From the NCBI GenBank assembly GCA_025936995.1, contig JAICSH010000001.1, positions 50,394-114,393 on the forward strand: a stretch of DNA of 64,000 nt, written 5' to 3'. Positions 9,086 through 16,879 of this stretch are shown here, piece by piece. The notes beneath the pieces were generated by a model that saw only the letters and a program-made list of their open reading frames with translations, was not told the origin of the DNA and searched no databases. This DNA is from Thermoleophilia bacterium. GTDB lineage: Bacteria; Actinomycetota; Thermoleophilia; Gaiellales; Gaiellaceae. A program made the translations under genes and the position numbers. The first letter of the stretch is position 1; each line of letters opens with the position of its first letter.

Positions 9086-10296
9086 AGCAAGACCGACGCC
9101 GCGGAGGGCGCCGCATACGTTGCTCCCGGGGCCATGGCAGGCGCCGAGACGTTCAGCTTCAAGACGGCGTTGTTCGCCGTGAAGGGAAGCGTGGGCGTGA
9201 AGTCCTGGGACACGTGCTTCCCGGCGACGGTGCCGGTGATGTGGACGAGCGGATCGAGCTCGAGCGCGTACGAGGCGCCGGGCGTGCCTGCGCTCGCCGC
9301 GAGCGCGTCGAGCTGCTCGGTGAGGTCGTGGAGGTCGACCTGCACGCTGGCGGTTGCGTGGTCGCCGGCGAACGACTGAGGGGCCTTGAGCCGGTAGCGG
9401 TGATGCCACGCTGTGGACTCGTCCGCGAGGACGCTACGGAGGACGATCGTGCCTCGGACGTGGTGCGGGAGGCTCGACCGGAACCGGTAGTCGAAGGACA
9501 GCGTCAGGCTGCGGATCTCGGAGAGGAAGATCGGCGCTCCGGTCTGCACGATCCCGGCCGGATAGGCCGCGCTCGAGGCGGCGTTCGCGTGCCCCACGTA
9601 CGAGAAGGCTCCCGTGCTCTCATAGCTTCTGACCTGAACGGTTTTCGTCCCGGGCTGCGCCAACCCCGTCACGACCGCGACGGGGCCGACGACCAGCGCG
9701 ACGAGCCCGGCGAGCGAAAGCAGCGAACGCCGTGGGCGGCGGAGCCGGGCGAGCAGCGTTGAGCTCAGCATGGGTTTCCTCCCGCGAGCGCGACCTGATC
9801 CGCCGCGCCGTCTCCGGCGACGGAGAGCGCGGGGGACAGCCCTGGCTCCGACGAGGAGTAGGAGCAGCGTCCCGGCGGCGGCGACGAGCGCGGAGTGCCG
9901 CGGCTTGCCGATCCAGCTGAGGGCGCGTCCGGCCTTGGGCACGCGGAACCAGAGCCTGCCGAGCAGGTCACCACGCGTGGCGTAGCCGGCGTCGACGAAG
10001 TCGTTGTTGTCGCCCTTGAAGAAGTAGTGGCCGTGCTGGGCGACGATGATCCGGTGGAGGACGGCGCGATGGAAGACGGGGCTCTCATAGAGGACGACCT
10101 GACCGACCTTGTACGAGGGGGCGCGCCGGACGACGGCCAGGTCGCCGGCGTGGAAGAGCGGCTCCATGCTCGTCCCCACCGTGGCCGAGTAGAGCGTGGA
10201 GCCGCCGAGCTGCGGGGGCGCCAGGAAGAACCAGGCAGCAGCGAGGTCGAGGAGGAGCGCCGTGCGCAGCGCACGTCCTCGGATGCTCCGGTTCAC
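9040..10296 (-). CDS. SipW/ER-type signal peptidase I fused in frame to a DUF5305-like ectodomain
   Basis: Residues 1-175 are a signal peptidase: membrane helix, catalytic serine in GTSMEPLFHAGD, histidine in place of the usual lysine (VLHRII), and FFKGDNNDFVD. Ser-His is the active site of the SipW/ER subfamily. A second helix (ALVAAAGTLLLLLVGA) and a basic tail follow. From Met176 (position 9771) a new anchor helix (LLSLAGLVALVVGPVAVVTG) and a beta-rich DUF5305-like domain begin. GGAGGA lies about 6 bases before that Met, so the second part may also be translated alone. The reading frame degenerates into arginine-rich sequence near 9080 because of a probable one-base deletion; the true C-terminus continues in the 8297-9085 frame. 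Confidence 0.7.
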   Translation of the reverse strand: MNRSIRGRALRTALLLDLAAAWFFLAPPQLGGSTLYSATVGTSMEPLFHAGDLAVVRRAPSYKVGQVVLYESPVFHRAVLHRIIVAQHGHYFFKGDNNDFVDAGYATRGDLLGRLWFRVPKAGRALSWIGKPRHSALVAAAGTLLLLLVGARAVPRALRRRRRRGGSGRARGRKPMLSSTLLARLRRPRRSLLSLAGLVALVVGPVAVVTGLAQPGTKTVQVRSYESTGAFSYVGHANAASSAAYPAGIVQTGAPIFLSEIRSLTLSFDYRFRSSLPHHVRGTIVLRSVLADESTAWHHRYRLKAPQSFAGDHATASVQVDLHDLTEQLDALAASAGTPGASYALELDPLVHITGTVAGKHVSQDFTPTLPFTANNAVLKLNVSAPAMAPGATYAAPSAASVLLAALHRRRRGRCRAA

Positions 10297-10323
10297 CTCG
10301 CGCCCCCATCTTCGATGCGTTGG

Positions 10324-10719
10324 TTACTGCGCCGCGACGACCGTGACCGTGGACAGCTTGTCCGTGGTCAGCTGCGGCGACGTCGTCGCACAGGTGACCG
10401 TGGTCCCGGGAGCGTCGGTGGAGCAGGTGTAGTTGTTCGGGCCGCCGGTGGTGAGCGCGGCCTGCACGATCACCTTCCCGCTGCCGGTGCTCGGCACTGC
10501 CGGGCTGATCGAGAACGTCAGCGAGTCGATGTTGTTCGGTGTCGTGGAGTTCAGCCCGTAGTGGATGCTCGAGACCGTGTAGCCGGACACGGTGCCGCTG
10601 CCGGAGCCGGCGTTCGTGGCCGGGACCGTGTTCGCGGCGGTGAAGGCGTACGCACCGCCGGCCACGACGGCTGCGACAACGGCCACGAGGACGATCCGAA
10701 GGGGTGAGAAGAACCGCAT
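10324..10719 (-). CDS. Small exported protein, probable signal peptidase substrate
   Basis: 131 residues with a clear signal peptide (FFSPLRIVLVAVVAAVVAG, then GAYAFTAANTVPATNAG). The mature part is Ser/Thr/Gly-rich and beta-like, with SGYTVSSIHYGLNS, LTFSISPAVPSTGSG and two cysteines (YTCSTDAPGTTVTCAT). A strong AAGGAG stands 7 bases before the ATG. It is first in the minus-strand cluster and lies 27 bases before the SipW-type peptidase, the same linkage as TasA/camelysin-type proteins with SipW in Bacillus. No sequence identity to TasA is claimed. A role as a surface or matrix component is inferred. Confidence 0.7.
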   Translation of the reverse strand: MRFFSPLRIVLVAVVAAVVAGGAYAFTAANTVPATNAGSGSGTVSGYTVSSIHYGLNSTTPNNIDSLTFSISPAVPSTGSGKVIVQAALTTGGPNNYTCSTDAPGTTVTCATTSPQLTTDKLSTVTVVAAQ

Positions 10720-10889
10720 TGAGCTTTCTCCTTGGGTTAGGCGCAGGGGTATCTGTCTCGTTTTCGGTGGGTTCGGGGCACCAGGCTTCCGGGGTTCTGC
10801 GGTTCGGAGGGGAGTAGTTCGTACCGAGGCGGTTCCACCAAAGTGGTGAGTCAGGCGTGAGAGTGCGCGTCTTCGGGTACTGAACGCGC

Positions 10890-11069
10890 ATGCCCTGGAT
10901 GGTCATGAAGTCGTCGTTCCGCGAGGCGGAGCGACTTCAGCAGGAGGAGCCCGAGCGCTTCGACGCGATCGTGTCCGAGGGGGTCGTGGCCGAGCCGGAC
11001 CTGGCGAACCGCGATGCGCTGAGCCTCGTGACGCTGTACCTCTACGACCAGCGCGTCAACAGCGCCTAA
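10890..11069 (+). CDS. 59-residue hypothetical protein
   Basis: A short frame from ATG to TAA begins with MPWMVMKSSFREAERLQQEE and ends LYLYDQRVNSA. Nearly every third base is G or C, as in neighbouring real genes, and the composition is that of a soluble acidic helical protein. No convincing Shine-Dalgarno is seen; translation could start at Met4 or Met6 instead. It sits alone on the plus strand inside the secretion cluster, divergent from the 10719 gene. Function unknown. Confidence 0.5.
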   Translation: MPWMVMKSSFREAERLQQEEPERFDAIVSEGVVAEPDLANRDALSLVTLYLYDQRVNSA

Positions 11070-11083
11070 GCCCGTCCGTCAGG

Positions 11084-11533
11084 TCAGAACGAGAGCGTCC
11101 AGGCGGCGCTCGCCGACACCTCGAAGGTGTAGGTGCCCGGCGGGACGAAGCTCGTGCCGCTCGTCGTGCTGTCGCCGTTGTCGAACTCGATGAAATTCTC
11201 GTCGTTCGGGGTCGAGGAGACCAAGAAGTCGTTGAAGCCGTCGGAGTCCGGCTGCGACGTCCACGTCACCGTGACGCCGTGGGAGAGCGTCATCGGGGCG
11301 AGGGTCTCGTCGCCGTTGCCGCTGAACGTCTGGCCGACCGGGGACGGCGCGATCGTGACCATGACCGTGCGCGTGGTGGTGCGGGGCTTGACGGCGCGGG
11401 CGCAGACCTTCGTCCCGTGCACCTTCGTGCAGTGCCCCGGCCGGAGGAAGATCGTGTGGAGCGCATAGGCGCTCGCGCCGCCCGCGGCAGCGAGTGCCAG
11501 CACCGCCGCGACCACGAGAGCACGCTTCCGCAC
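11084..11533 (-). CDS. Exported beta-sandwich protein, hypothetical
   Basis: 149 residues with a signal peptide (KRALVVAAVLALAAAGGASA, cleavage likely after ASA). A short loop with two cysteines follows (PGHCTKVHGTKVCARA). The C-terminal 80 residues contain TFSGNGDETLAPMTL, VTVTWTSQPDSDGF and PPGTYTFEVSASAAWTLSF, the pattern of a small beta-sandwich found on many secreted bacterial proteins. It lies next to the SipW-linked genes and faces the same way, but 365 bases separate it from the next one, so it probably has its own promoter. Exact function unknown. Confidence 0.65.
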   Translation of the reverse strand: MRKRALVVAAVLALAAAGGASAYALHTIFLRPGHCTKVHGTKVCARAVKPRTTTRTVMVTIAPSPVGQTFSGNGDETLAPMTLSHGVTVTWTSQPDSDGFNDFLVSSTPNDENFIEFDNGDSTTSGTSFVPPGTYTFEVSASAAWTLSF

Positions 11534-11655
11534 ACACTGATTATTCGCGCCCGGCCGGACGAGTCAACGGGCCGGAGAGCGCTGCGAAAGTCGAGCGCCC
11601 AACTTCGTCCGCCTCACTAGCCAGTAGCCGGGCTCTGGTCTACATAGGTATACGG

Positions 11656-11729
11656 GCGGGTTGCGCCAGCGAGATCATCTCCACCGTGCCTCCAGTCAGA
11701 CCTCGCTACGACCTTTCGGCGCAACCCGC
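11656..11729. repeat. Nested 12-bp and 6-bp inverted repeats in an intergenic region
   Basis: A perfect 12-bp inverted repeat (GCGGGTTGCGCC at 11656-11667 and its complement at 11718-11729) encloses a second 6-bp pair (AGCGAG at 11668-11673 and CTCGCT at 11702-11707). As RNA this makes a long stem with a side bulge and a loop of about 28 bases. It sits in the 234-base gap between two minus-strand genes, upstream of the exported protein gene starting at 11533. It could be a structured leader, an attenuator or a mobile palindrome. Confidence 0.5.
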
Positions 11730-11767
11730 TCTGGGCCTCGAGTAACCGCAAGCCGCGAGGATCCCCG

Positions 11768-12064
11768 CTAGCGGCCGGCGAATCCGTGGAGCTCGTATAC
11801 GGACTGCCGGGCGGGCGGCGGCGCGTCTCCGGCCATCTGCTCGACCAGAGGTTCGATCCGCTCCCGCATGAACCGCTCGCTCTGCTCCTGCGTCTCCCAT
11901 ACCTCGAAGATGCGGAAGACTCCCGCGTCGTCGTCGAAGCCGGCGCTGTGGAAGATGGCGCCGTCCGGCCAGTCGTTCGCGAGGCCGAGAGCCTCGCTGA
12001 TGGCGTCGTAGTTCGTGGTGCTGCGATCCTCGATGGGGAATTCCTGGATGAACGCGACGGGCAT
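11768..12064 (-). CDS. ABM/dimeric alpha-beta barrel-like small protein
   Basis: 98 residues starting MPVAFIQEFPIEDRSTTNYD. The sequence FHSAGFDDDAGVFRIFEVWE followed by QEQSERFMRERIEPLVEQM fits the short ferredoxin-like fold of antibiotic-biosynthesis-monooxygenase and related dimeric barrel proteins. Such proteins may bind small molecules or be inactive homologues, and no catalytic residue can be named here. GGAGG occurs upstream of the start. The gene is followed on the same strand by nothing obvious except the intergenic inverted repeat. Fold assignment is inference from pattern. Confidence 0.6.
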   Translation of the reverse strand: MPVAFIQEFPIEDRSTTNYDAISEALGLANDWPDGAIFHSAGFDDDAGVFRIFEVWETQEQSERFMRERIEPLVEQMAGDAPPPARQSVYELHGFAGR

Positions 12065-12121
12065 GGCCGCCTCCTTGTCGAAGGAGCCGGGAGCCTACAA
12101 GCGGGAGGCGTTCGCTACTAG

Positions 12122-12192
12122 CTGCGGGGCAGGGATTCGAACCCCAACTTCCTGATCCAGAGTCAGGCGTCCTACCATTAGACGACCCCGCA
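12122..12192 (-). tRNA. tRNA-Gln (CTG anticodon)
   Basis: Read on the minus strand the sequence folds as a cloverleaf. The acceptor stem is TGCGGGG/CCCCGCA, the D arm contains AATGGTAGGA, the anticodon stem is CCTGA/TCAGG around loop CTCTGGA (anticodon CTG), and the T arm has GGTTCGAATCC. The discriminator base is G. CCA is not encoded, so it must be added after transcription. It decodes CAG, the dominant Gln codon here. Confidence 0.95.
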
Positions 12193-12230
12193 ACGGGCCG
12201 GCGCCCAGTGTAGCCGGGTGTCGGACGGGG

Positions 12231-13634
12231 TCAGCCTGCCGCACGCACGGCGTCCGCCAGCACCGCGACCGCTCGCCGCAGCGACGGCTCCGGGGCCACC
12301 GCATAGCCGAGGAGAAGCGCCGGATCGCGCACGGCTTCGGCGCAGTGCTCGCTCATCCCCGCAAGCCCGACGCCTCGAGCTCGGGCTTCGGCGAGGACGC
12401 GTTCCTCGTTCAGCATGTGAGGCAGCACGGCCTCCAGGTAGAGCCCCGCCGCGAGCCCGCGCACCTCGAGCTCGGGGAGCTGCCGCGCCAGCTCCCGAAC
12501 GAGGGCGTCGCGCCGCCGCCGGTAGCGAAGGCGCATCCGGCGCAGGTGGCGGTCGAGCTCGCCGCGGAGCAGGAAATCCGCGAACGCAAGCTGTTCGAGC
12601 CGTGGCGGGGAGATGACGGTGTACAGGACCTCGTCGACGAGCGGCCGGACGAGCTCTCCCGGCGCGACGATCCAGCCGAGCCGCAGCGTCGGCGCGAGCG
12701 TCTTGCTCGCCGTCCCGCAGTAGACGACCCGTTCCGGCATCAAGCCCTGAAGCGAGCCGACGGGAGGACGGTCGTAGCGGTACTCGGAGTCGAAGTCGTC
12801 CTCGACCACGACGGCACCCGTCTTCTCCGCCCAGGCAAGGAGCCGGGCGCGACGCTCGGGCGCAAGTACGACGCCGGTGGGGAACTGGTGCGCCGGCGTC
12901 ACGAGCGCGGCGTCCGGAGACGCGGCGGCGAGCGCCTCCACGTCGATCCCGTCGCCGCCCACCGGAATCGCGATCGTTTCGAGGCCGGTCCTCGCCGCTA
13001 CCGCGCGAATCACGACGTGGCTGGGATCCTCGACCGCGATCCGTCTCCGCCCGGAGCGCACGAGGACGCCGCCGATCAGGCTGAGCGCCTGTGCGAAGCC
13101 CGAGCAGACAAAGGTGTGCTCGGGCTCGCCCACCACGCCTCGCACCCGGCCGAGGTAGGCGGCGAGCGCTTCACGAAGTTCTGCCGACCCGCGGACGTCG
13201 CCGTAGGCGAGCGCGGCGTTCGGAGCCCTCCGGAGCGCGGCGCGGTACGACTTCAGCCACTCGGCGCGGGGAAACGCGTCGTAGTCGGGTAGATCGGGCC
13301 GCAGGTTGTGCGGCCACTCGGGGTCGGCAGCGAGGGTCCTGGCCTCCGCCGCCACGCCGATGCCCTGCGCGACGATGGGCGGGGCATTGCGACCGAGCCT
13401 GAGATAACCCTCGGCGCCGAGCTGGGAGTAGGCGGCGACGACGAGCCCGCGCGAGACTCCGAGCTCGGCCGCAAGCGCTCGCGTCGAGGGCAGAGGCGTG
13501 CCCGGCCGGAGGGCTCCGCTCCGGACACCGTCGCGCAGCGCTCGCTCGAGCTGGAGCGACAGGGGCTCGTCTGCGCCCCGGTCGAGCTCGACGAGCACCT
13601 CCGGCGCCCGGCTTCTCCTCGTCGACTGGTCCAC
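12231..13634 (-). CDS. MocR/PdxR-type GntR regulator with aminotransferase-like domain
   Basis: About 467 residues from a GTG at 13634; the frame is open to 13748 but the earlier part overlaps the divergent promoter region. An N-terminal winged helix of the GntR type (LSLQLERALRDGVRSGALRPG, then LPSTRALAAELGVSRGLV) is joined to a type I aminotransferase fold. The PLP lysine lies in GTASKTLAP, preceded by VVVEDDFDSEYRYDR. MocR proteins sense pyridoxal phosphate or amino-compounds; PdxR members activate PLP synthesis genes. No pdxS/pdxT genes are in view, so the target is unknown. An inverted repeat resembling PdxR sites overlaps the start. Confidence 0.85.
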   Translation of the reverse strand: MDQSTRRSRAPEVLVELDRGADEPLSLQLERALRDGVRSGALRPGTPLPSTRALAAELGVSRGLVVAAYSQLGAEGYLRLGRNAPPIVAQGIGVAAEARTLAADPEWPHNLRPDLPDYDAFPRAEWLKSYRAALRRAPNAALAYGDVRGSAELREALAAYLGRVRGVVGEPEHTFVCSGFAQALSLIGGVLVRSGRRRIAVEDPSHVVIRAVAARTGLETIAIPVGGDGIDVEALAAASPDAALVTPAHQFPTGVVLAPERRARLLAWAEKTGAVVVEDDFDSEYRYDRPPVGSLQGLMPERVVYCGTASKTLAPTLRLGWIVAPGELVRPLVDEVLYTVISPPRLEQLAFADFLLRGELDRHLRRMRLRYRRRRDALVRELARQLPELEVRGLAAGLYLEAVLPHMLNEERVLAEARARGVGLAGMSEHCAEAVRDPALLLGYAVAPEPSLRRAVAVLADAVRAAG

Positions 13635-13656
13635 CAAATCGGCCCTGAAGTGGACC
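13628..13656. promoter_or_regulatory. Candidate MocR/PdxR operator (inverted GTGGACC repeat)
   Basis: GGTCCAC at 13628-13634 and its complement GTGGACC at 13650-13656 form a 7-bp inverted repeat with a 15-base spacer. A partial third copy (CGGTCC) follows at 13664. The AAGTGGACCTTA context resembles the AAAGTGG-type boxes described for corynebacterial PdxR. Its location between the regulator and the divergent propeller gene fits autoregulation. The match is by eye only. Confidence 0.35.
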
Positions 13657-13692
13657 TTAACACCGGTCCGCCGAGCCTCTAGTCTTGACGTC

Positions 13693-14613
13693 GTGACCCT
13701 GCGCACCCTCCTTCTCGGCGCGGTCGTCGTCCTCGTCGCTGCCGCCACCGCGGCGGCGGCGACCGGGACACCTCATGTCGTGGCCCGCATCCAGACCGGG
13801 AGCAGGCCCTGCTCCGAAGCGGGCGGCTTCGGCGCGGTCTGGGTCGGCAACAACGGCAGCGGGACGCTCGCCCGGATCGATCCGGGCAAGAACAAGGTCA
13901 CGGGAACGGTGCGCGTCGGGGCGGGCCCGTGCGGCGTCGCGATCGGCGCCGGGAGTGTCTGGGTCGACGGCTACACGTCTGCGTCGGTCGTCCGCGTCGA
14001 TCCCAGGCGGCTGAAGGTCGTGAAGCGGATCGCCTTGCCCGACCAGATCTGGGACGTCACCTTCGGTGCGGGCTCCGTCTGGGCGACGGAGTCGAGCCTC
14101 GGTTACGTCGTCCGGATCAGCGCGAGGACGAACCGAGTGCAACGTCGCTTCCGGCTGCGTGGCACGTACCCGAGGAACCTGCGCTACGGCGCGGGAGCCG
14201 TCTGGGTCGGGCAGCAGTACGGAGACCGCGTCTTCCGCATCGACGTGCGCACCAACCGCGTGAGCTCGGTGCGTGTCGGACAGGGCCCGCGCTCGATCGC
14301 CGTCTCGCCGACGGCCGTCTGGGTCTCGAACTCGATCGACGGCACGGTCTCGCGGATCGATCCGGCGACGCTCAGGGTCGTCGCGACGATCCCGGTCGGG
14401 ACGCAGCCCGAGAACGCCGCGACCGCCGGAGACGGGTCGGTGTTCGTCCCGAGCGTCACCGCAGGCACGGTCTCACGGATCGATCCGGCGACGAACCAGG
14501 TCGTCGACACGATCCCGGTCGGCAAGAGCCCGTTCCCGGCCGCGTTCGCGTTCGGCGACATCTGGGTGCCGATCTACGGCGGGCGGTACGTCGCCCGCAT
14601 CCACGTCGACTAG
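13693..14613 (+). CDS. Secreted YncE/Vgb-like beta-propeller protein
   Basis: 306 residues from GTG at 13693. A signal peptide (LRTLLLGAVVVLVAAATAAA) precedes about seven repeats of 40-42 residues of the form xxVWVxNxxxGTVSRIDPxTxxVVxTIxVG. Examples are GSGTLARIDPGKNKVTGTV, DGTVSRIDPATLRVVATIPV and AGTVSRIDPATNQVVDTIPV. This is the repeat of the YncE and virginiamycin-B-lyase-like beta-propellers. Such proteins are often of unknown role; lyase activity should not be assumed because most homologues lack proof. It diverges from the MocR-type regulator and may be its target. Confidence 0.8.
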   Translation: MTLRTLLLGAVVVLVAAATAAAATGTPHVVARIQTGSRPCSEAGGFGAVWVGNNGSGTLARIDPGKNKVTGTVRVGAGPCGVAIGAGSVWVDGYTSASVVRVDPRRLKVVKRIALPDQIWDVTFGAGSVWATESSLGYVVRISARTNRVQRRFRLRGTYPRNLRYGAGAVWVGQQYGDRVFRIDVRTNRVSSVRVGQGPRSIAVSPTAVWVSNSIDGTVSRIDPATLRVVATIPVGTQPENAATAGDGSVFVPSVTAGTVSRIDPATNQVVDTIPVGKSPFPAAFAFGDIWVPIYGGRYVARIHVD

Positions 14614-14674
14614 GACGCTACGACCACGTGAGGTCACCGTCGGGGTGACGGTCGAGCCCGTCGGCGCAGCCCGA

Positions 14675-15562
14675 CTAGATCTCGAGGCGGTACATCGGCA
14701 CGAGGCGCTGCTCGGTCTCGGTGTCGATGTGTGCGACGACCTCGACGTACGGCTCGAGGCCGCTGCCGCGTAGCTTCGCCTTCAGGAGCCCGTCCACCTG
14801 GAAGATGCCGGAGCTGTTGTTCATCCGGATCTCGATCTTGATCGGGCGCTCCTCGCCGTCCGAGATCGTGACGTCCTCGATCGCCGCGGCCGAGAGCGAG
14901 TGCATCGAGACGCTGCCCTTCTCGAACGGGATCCGCGAGCGGCCCTTCGCCATGTCGAGCGCATCGGCAACGCGGACGATGCCGGCGTCCACGGTGAGCG
15001 GCTCCCCGTCGGCGCGGTGGCTGATGATCGCCTGCAACACCTCGGACACGATCACCGTCAGGTTCGGCTCCTCGTAGAGGCCGTCGAGCAGCTGCCGTAT
15101 CTTCGGTGCGGCGAGGAAGAGCGAGAAGTCCTCGTGGCCGTGCCGGTGGATCGACATCCCGACGCAGTGGAGGAGCGCGGCGAGCACCACGACGATCTCC
15201 GCGTCGTCCTGCTCGAGCCCGAAGTCGCGCACGAGGCCGGGCTCCACGCCGTGCTTCGTGAGCTGGCGCAGGAGCTTGAGCGCGATGTTCGTGACGATCT
15301 GGATGTGCACCCAGGAGTGGTCGTTGATAGCCATCCGTGAGACCGCGTTCACGTTCGAGACGTGCCACCAGCCCTTGAGCTGGCCGTCGGCGTTGACGCG
15401 CTCGATCAGAGTGCGGAGCGTGCGGTTGCCGCGAACCGGGACGTTGATTCGCATCCGCTCGGCCGCCTCGGCGGGCGTGAGCCGGGTCTCGTGCTCGGCC
15501 TCCGCGTCGACCGGCTGCTCGATGCGGTCGGCGGTCTCCGGGTCGAGTTCCGCGTCGTCCAT
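14675..15562 (-). CDS. HD-domain phosphohydrolase-like protein
   Basis: 295 residues from ATG at 15562. The central region has the histidine/aspartate pattern of HD hydrolases: NDHSWVHIQIVTNIALKLL, LLHCVGMSIHRHGHEDFS and VDAGIVRVADALDMAKGRSR. The usual adjacent HD is LH-CVG here, so the metal site is atypical and activity is uncertain. The C-terminal 80 residues (VTISDGEERPIKIEIRMNNS onward) form an extra beta-rich domain. Proteins of this layout are annotated as HD superfamily phosphohydrolases without known substrate. It is divergent from the DUF4389 gene with 27 bases between starts. Confidence 0.7.
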   Translation of the reverse strand: MDDAELDPETADRIEQPVDAEAEHETRLTPAEAAERMRINVPVRGNRTLRTLIERVNADGQLKGWWHVSNVNAVSRMAINDHSWVHIQIVTNIALKLLRQLTKHGVEPGLVRDFGLEQDDAEIVVVLAALLHCVGMSIHRHGHEDFSLFLAAPKIRQLLDGLYEEPNLTVIVSEVLQAIISHRADGEPLTVDAGIVRVADALDMAKGRSRIPFEKGSVSMHSLSAAAIEDVTISDGEERPIKIEIRMNNSSGIFQVDGLLKAKLRGSGLEPYVEVVAHIDTETEQRLVPMYRLEI

Positions 15563-15589
15563 GCCTGGGCGCAGTCTGACGGATGGCGT

Positions 15590-16879
15590 ATGAATGGGTA
15601 CGTGCACGAGCCGCATCCGGTGCGCCTGGTGGTGGAGGACGACCTCGAGCGAAATCGCCTCACCGTCTTCCTGCGGTTGATCCTCGCGATCCCGCATCTC
15701 ATCTGGATCGCGATCTGGACGATCTGGATCGTTCTCGTCGTCTTCGTCAACTGGTTCGTGACGCTGGCGACGGGCCGCCCGGCAAAGAGGCTTCACGGGT
15801 GGACGTGCTCGTATGTGCGCTACGGAACGCACCTCAACGCCTACCTGTATCTCGTCGGCAACCCGTACCCCGGCTTCATGGGGGAGGAGGGCGAATATCC
15901 GATCGACCTGCGCCTGCCGGGAGTCGAGCGCCAGCGAAGGTGGAAGACGCTGTTCCGGATCTTCCTCGCGATCCCGGGACTGCTGCTCGCGTCTGCGCTT
16001 GGCGGCGGGTTCAGCTCCACGAGCTTCTCGCGCAGCGGGAATTCGGCGTACTCGGCGGCCGGAGGCCGTGGGGCGCTCTCGTTGACGTGTGCGGTGCTCG
16101 GCTGGTTCGCGAGCATCGCGCGGGGACGAATGCCGAAGGGGTTGCGCGACGCCTCCGCCTACGGGATCGGATACGGCGCCCAGACGGCGGCGTACGTGCT
16201 GCTCATCACCGACCGGTATCCCGATGCGGACCCGCGGGCGATGCTCGACGGGCTCGATCGTCCGCCCGAGCACGTGGTCCGGCTCGTCGGCGACGCCGAC
16301 GACCTCCGCTTCTCGCGCCTGACCGTCTTCTTCCGTCTGCCGCTCGCGGTCCCGCATCTCATCTGGCTCCTCCTGTGGGGAGTCGCTGCATTCTTTGCCG
16401 CCATCGCGAACTGGTTCGTCACGCTGTTCCGCGGGACACCGGCGCGCCGCCTCCACGCCTTCCTCGCCCGCTTCGTGCGCTACCAGCTTCACGTGTACGC
16501 CTTCCTCTACCTCGTGGGCAATCCGTTCCCCGGCTTCGACGGCGCCGCCGGGCGCTACCCCATCGATCTCGTTCTCCCGGGACCCGAGAGGCAGAGCCGG
16601 TGGAAGACGGGCTTTCGCCTCTTCCTCGCGATTCCCGCGCTCCTCGTCGGCACGGCGCTCGGGTACGGGCTCGGCGTCGCTGCCCTCCTCACGTGGTTCG
16701 TCGCGCTCATCCGCGGTGCGGCGCCGTGGGGTCTGCGTAACTACTCCGCGTACTCGCTTCGCTACCAGGCGCAGGCGAACGCGTACCTCGCGCTGCTGAC
16801 CGACGCATACCCCCACGCGAGCCCGCTCGAAGGGGCGCCTGAGCCGCAGCACGAGTTCGCCGAAGCCGCCACGGCGTGA
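15590..16879 (+). CDS. DUF4389-type membrane protein, duplicated
   Basis: 429 residues. The protein is two copies of a unit of about 200 residues. Each begins with RLTVFLRLILAIPHLIWI or RLTVFFRLPLAVPHLIWL, has a NWFVTL segment, then VRYxxHxNAYLYLVGNPYPGF and a YPIDLxLPGxERQxRWKTxFR motif, and ends in further membrane helices. This pattern is that of the DUF4389 membrane family, function unknown. About eight transmembrane helices are expected. The ATG at 15590 is followed by EPHPVRLVVEDDLERNRL, typical of the family start. Its stop overlaps the GTG of the next gene, so the M48 peptidase is probably co-expressed. Confidence 0.75.
   Translation: MNGYVHEPHPVRLVVEDDLERNRLTVFLRLILAIPHLIWIAIWTIWIVLVVFVNWFVTLATGRPAKRLHGWTCSYVRYGTHLNAYLYLVGNPYPGFMGEEGEYPIDLRLPGVERQRRWKTLFRIFLAIPGLLLASALGGGFSSTSFSRSGNSAYSAAGGRGALSLTCAVLGWFASIARGRMPKGLRDASAYGIGYGAQTAAYVLLITDRYPDADPRAMLDGLDRPPEHVVRLVGDADDLRFSRLTVFFRLPLAVPHLIWLLLWGVAAFFAAIANWFVTLFRGTPARRLHAFLARFVRYQLHVYAFLYLVGNPFPGFDGAAGRYPIDLVLPGPERQSRWKTGFRLFLAIPALLVGTALGYGLGVAALLTWFVALIRGAAPWGLRNYSAYSLRYQAQANAYLALLTDAYPHASPLEGAPEPQHEFAEAATA

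Noticed and set aside
9765..10274. 169-codon frame overlapping the signal peptidase
   Set aside because: Mostly Ser/Arg/Pro shadow. Only its end could matter, as discussed for the peptidase/DUF5305 junction.
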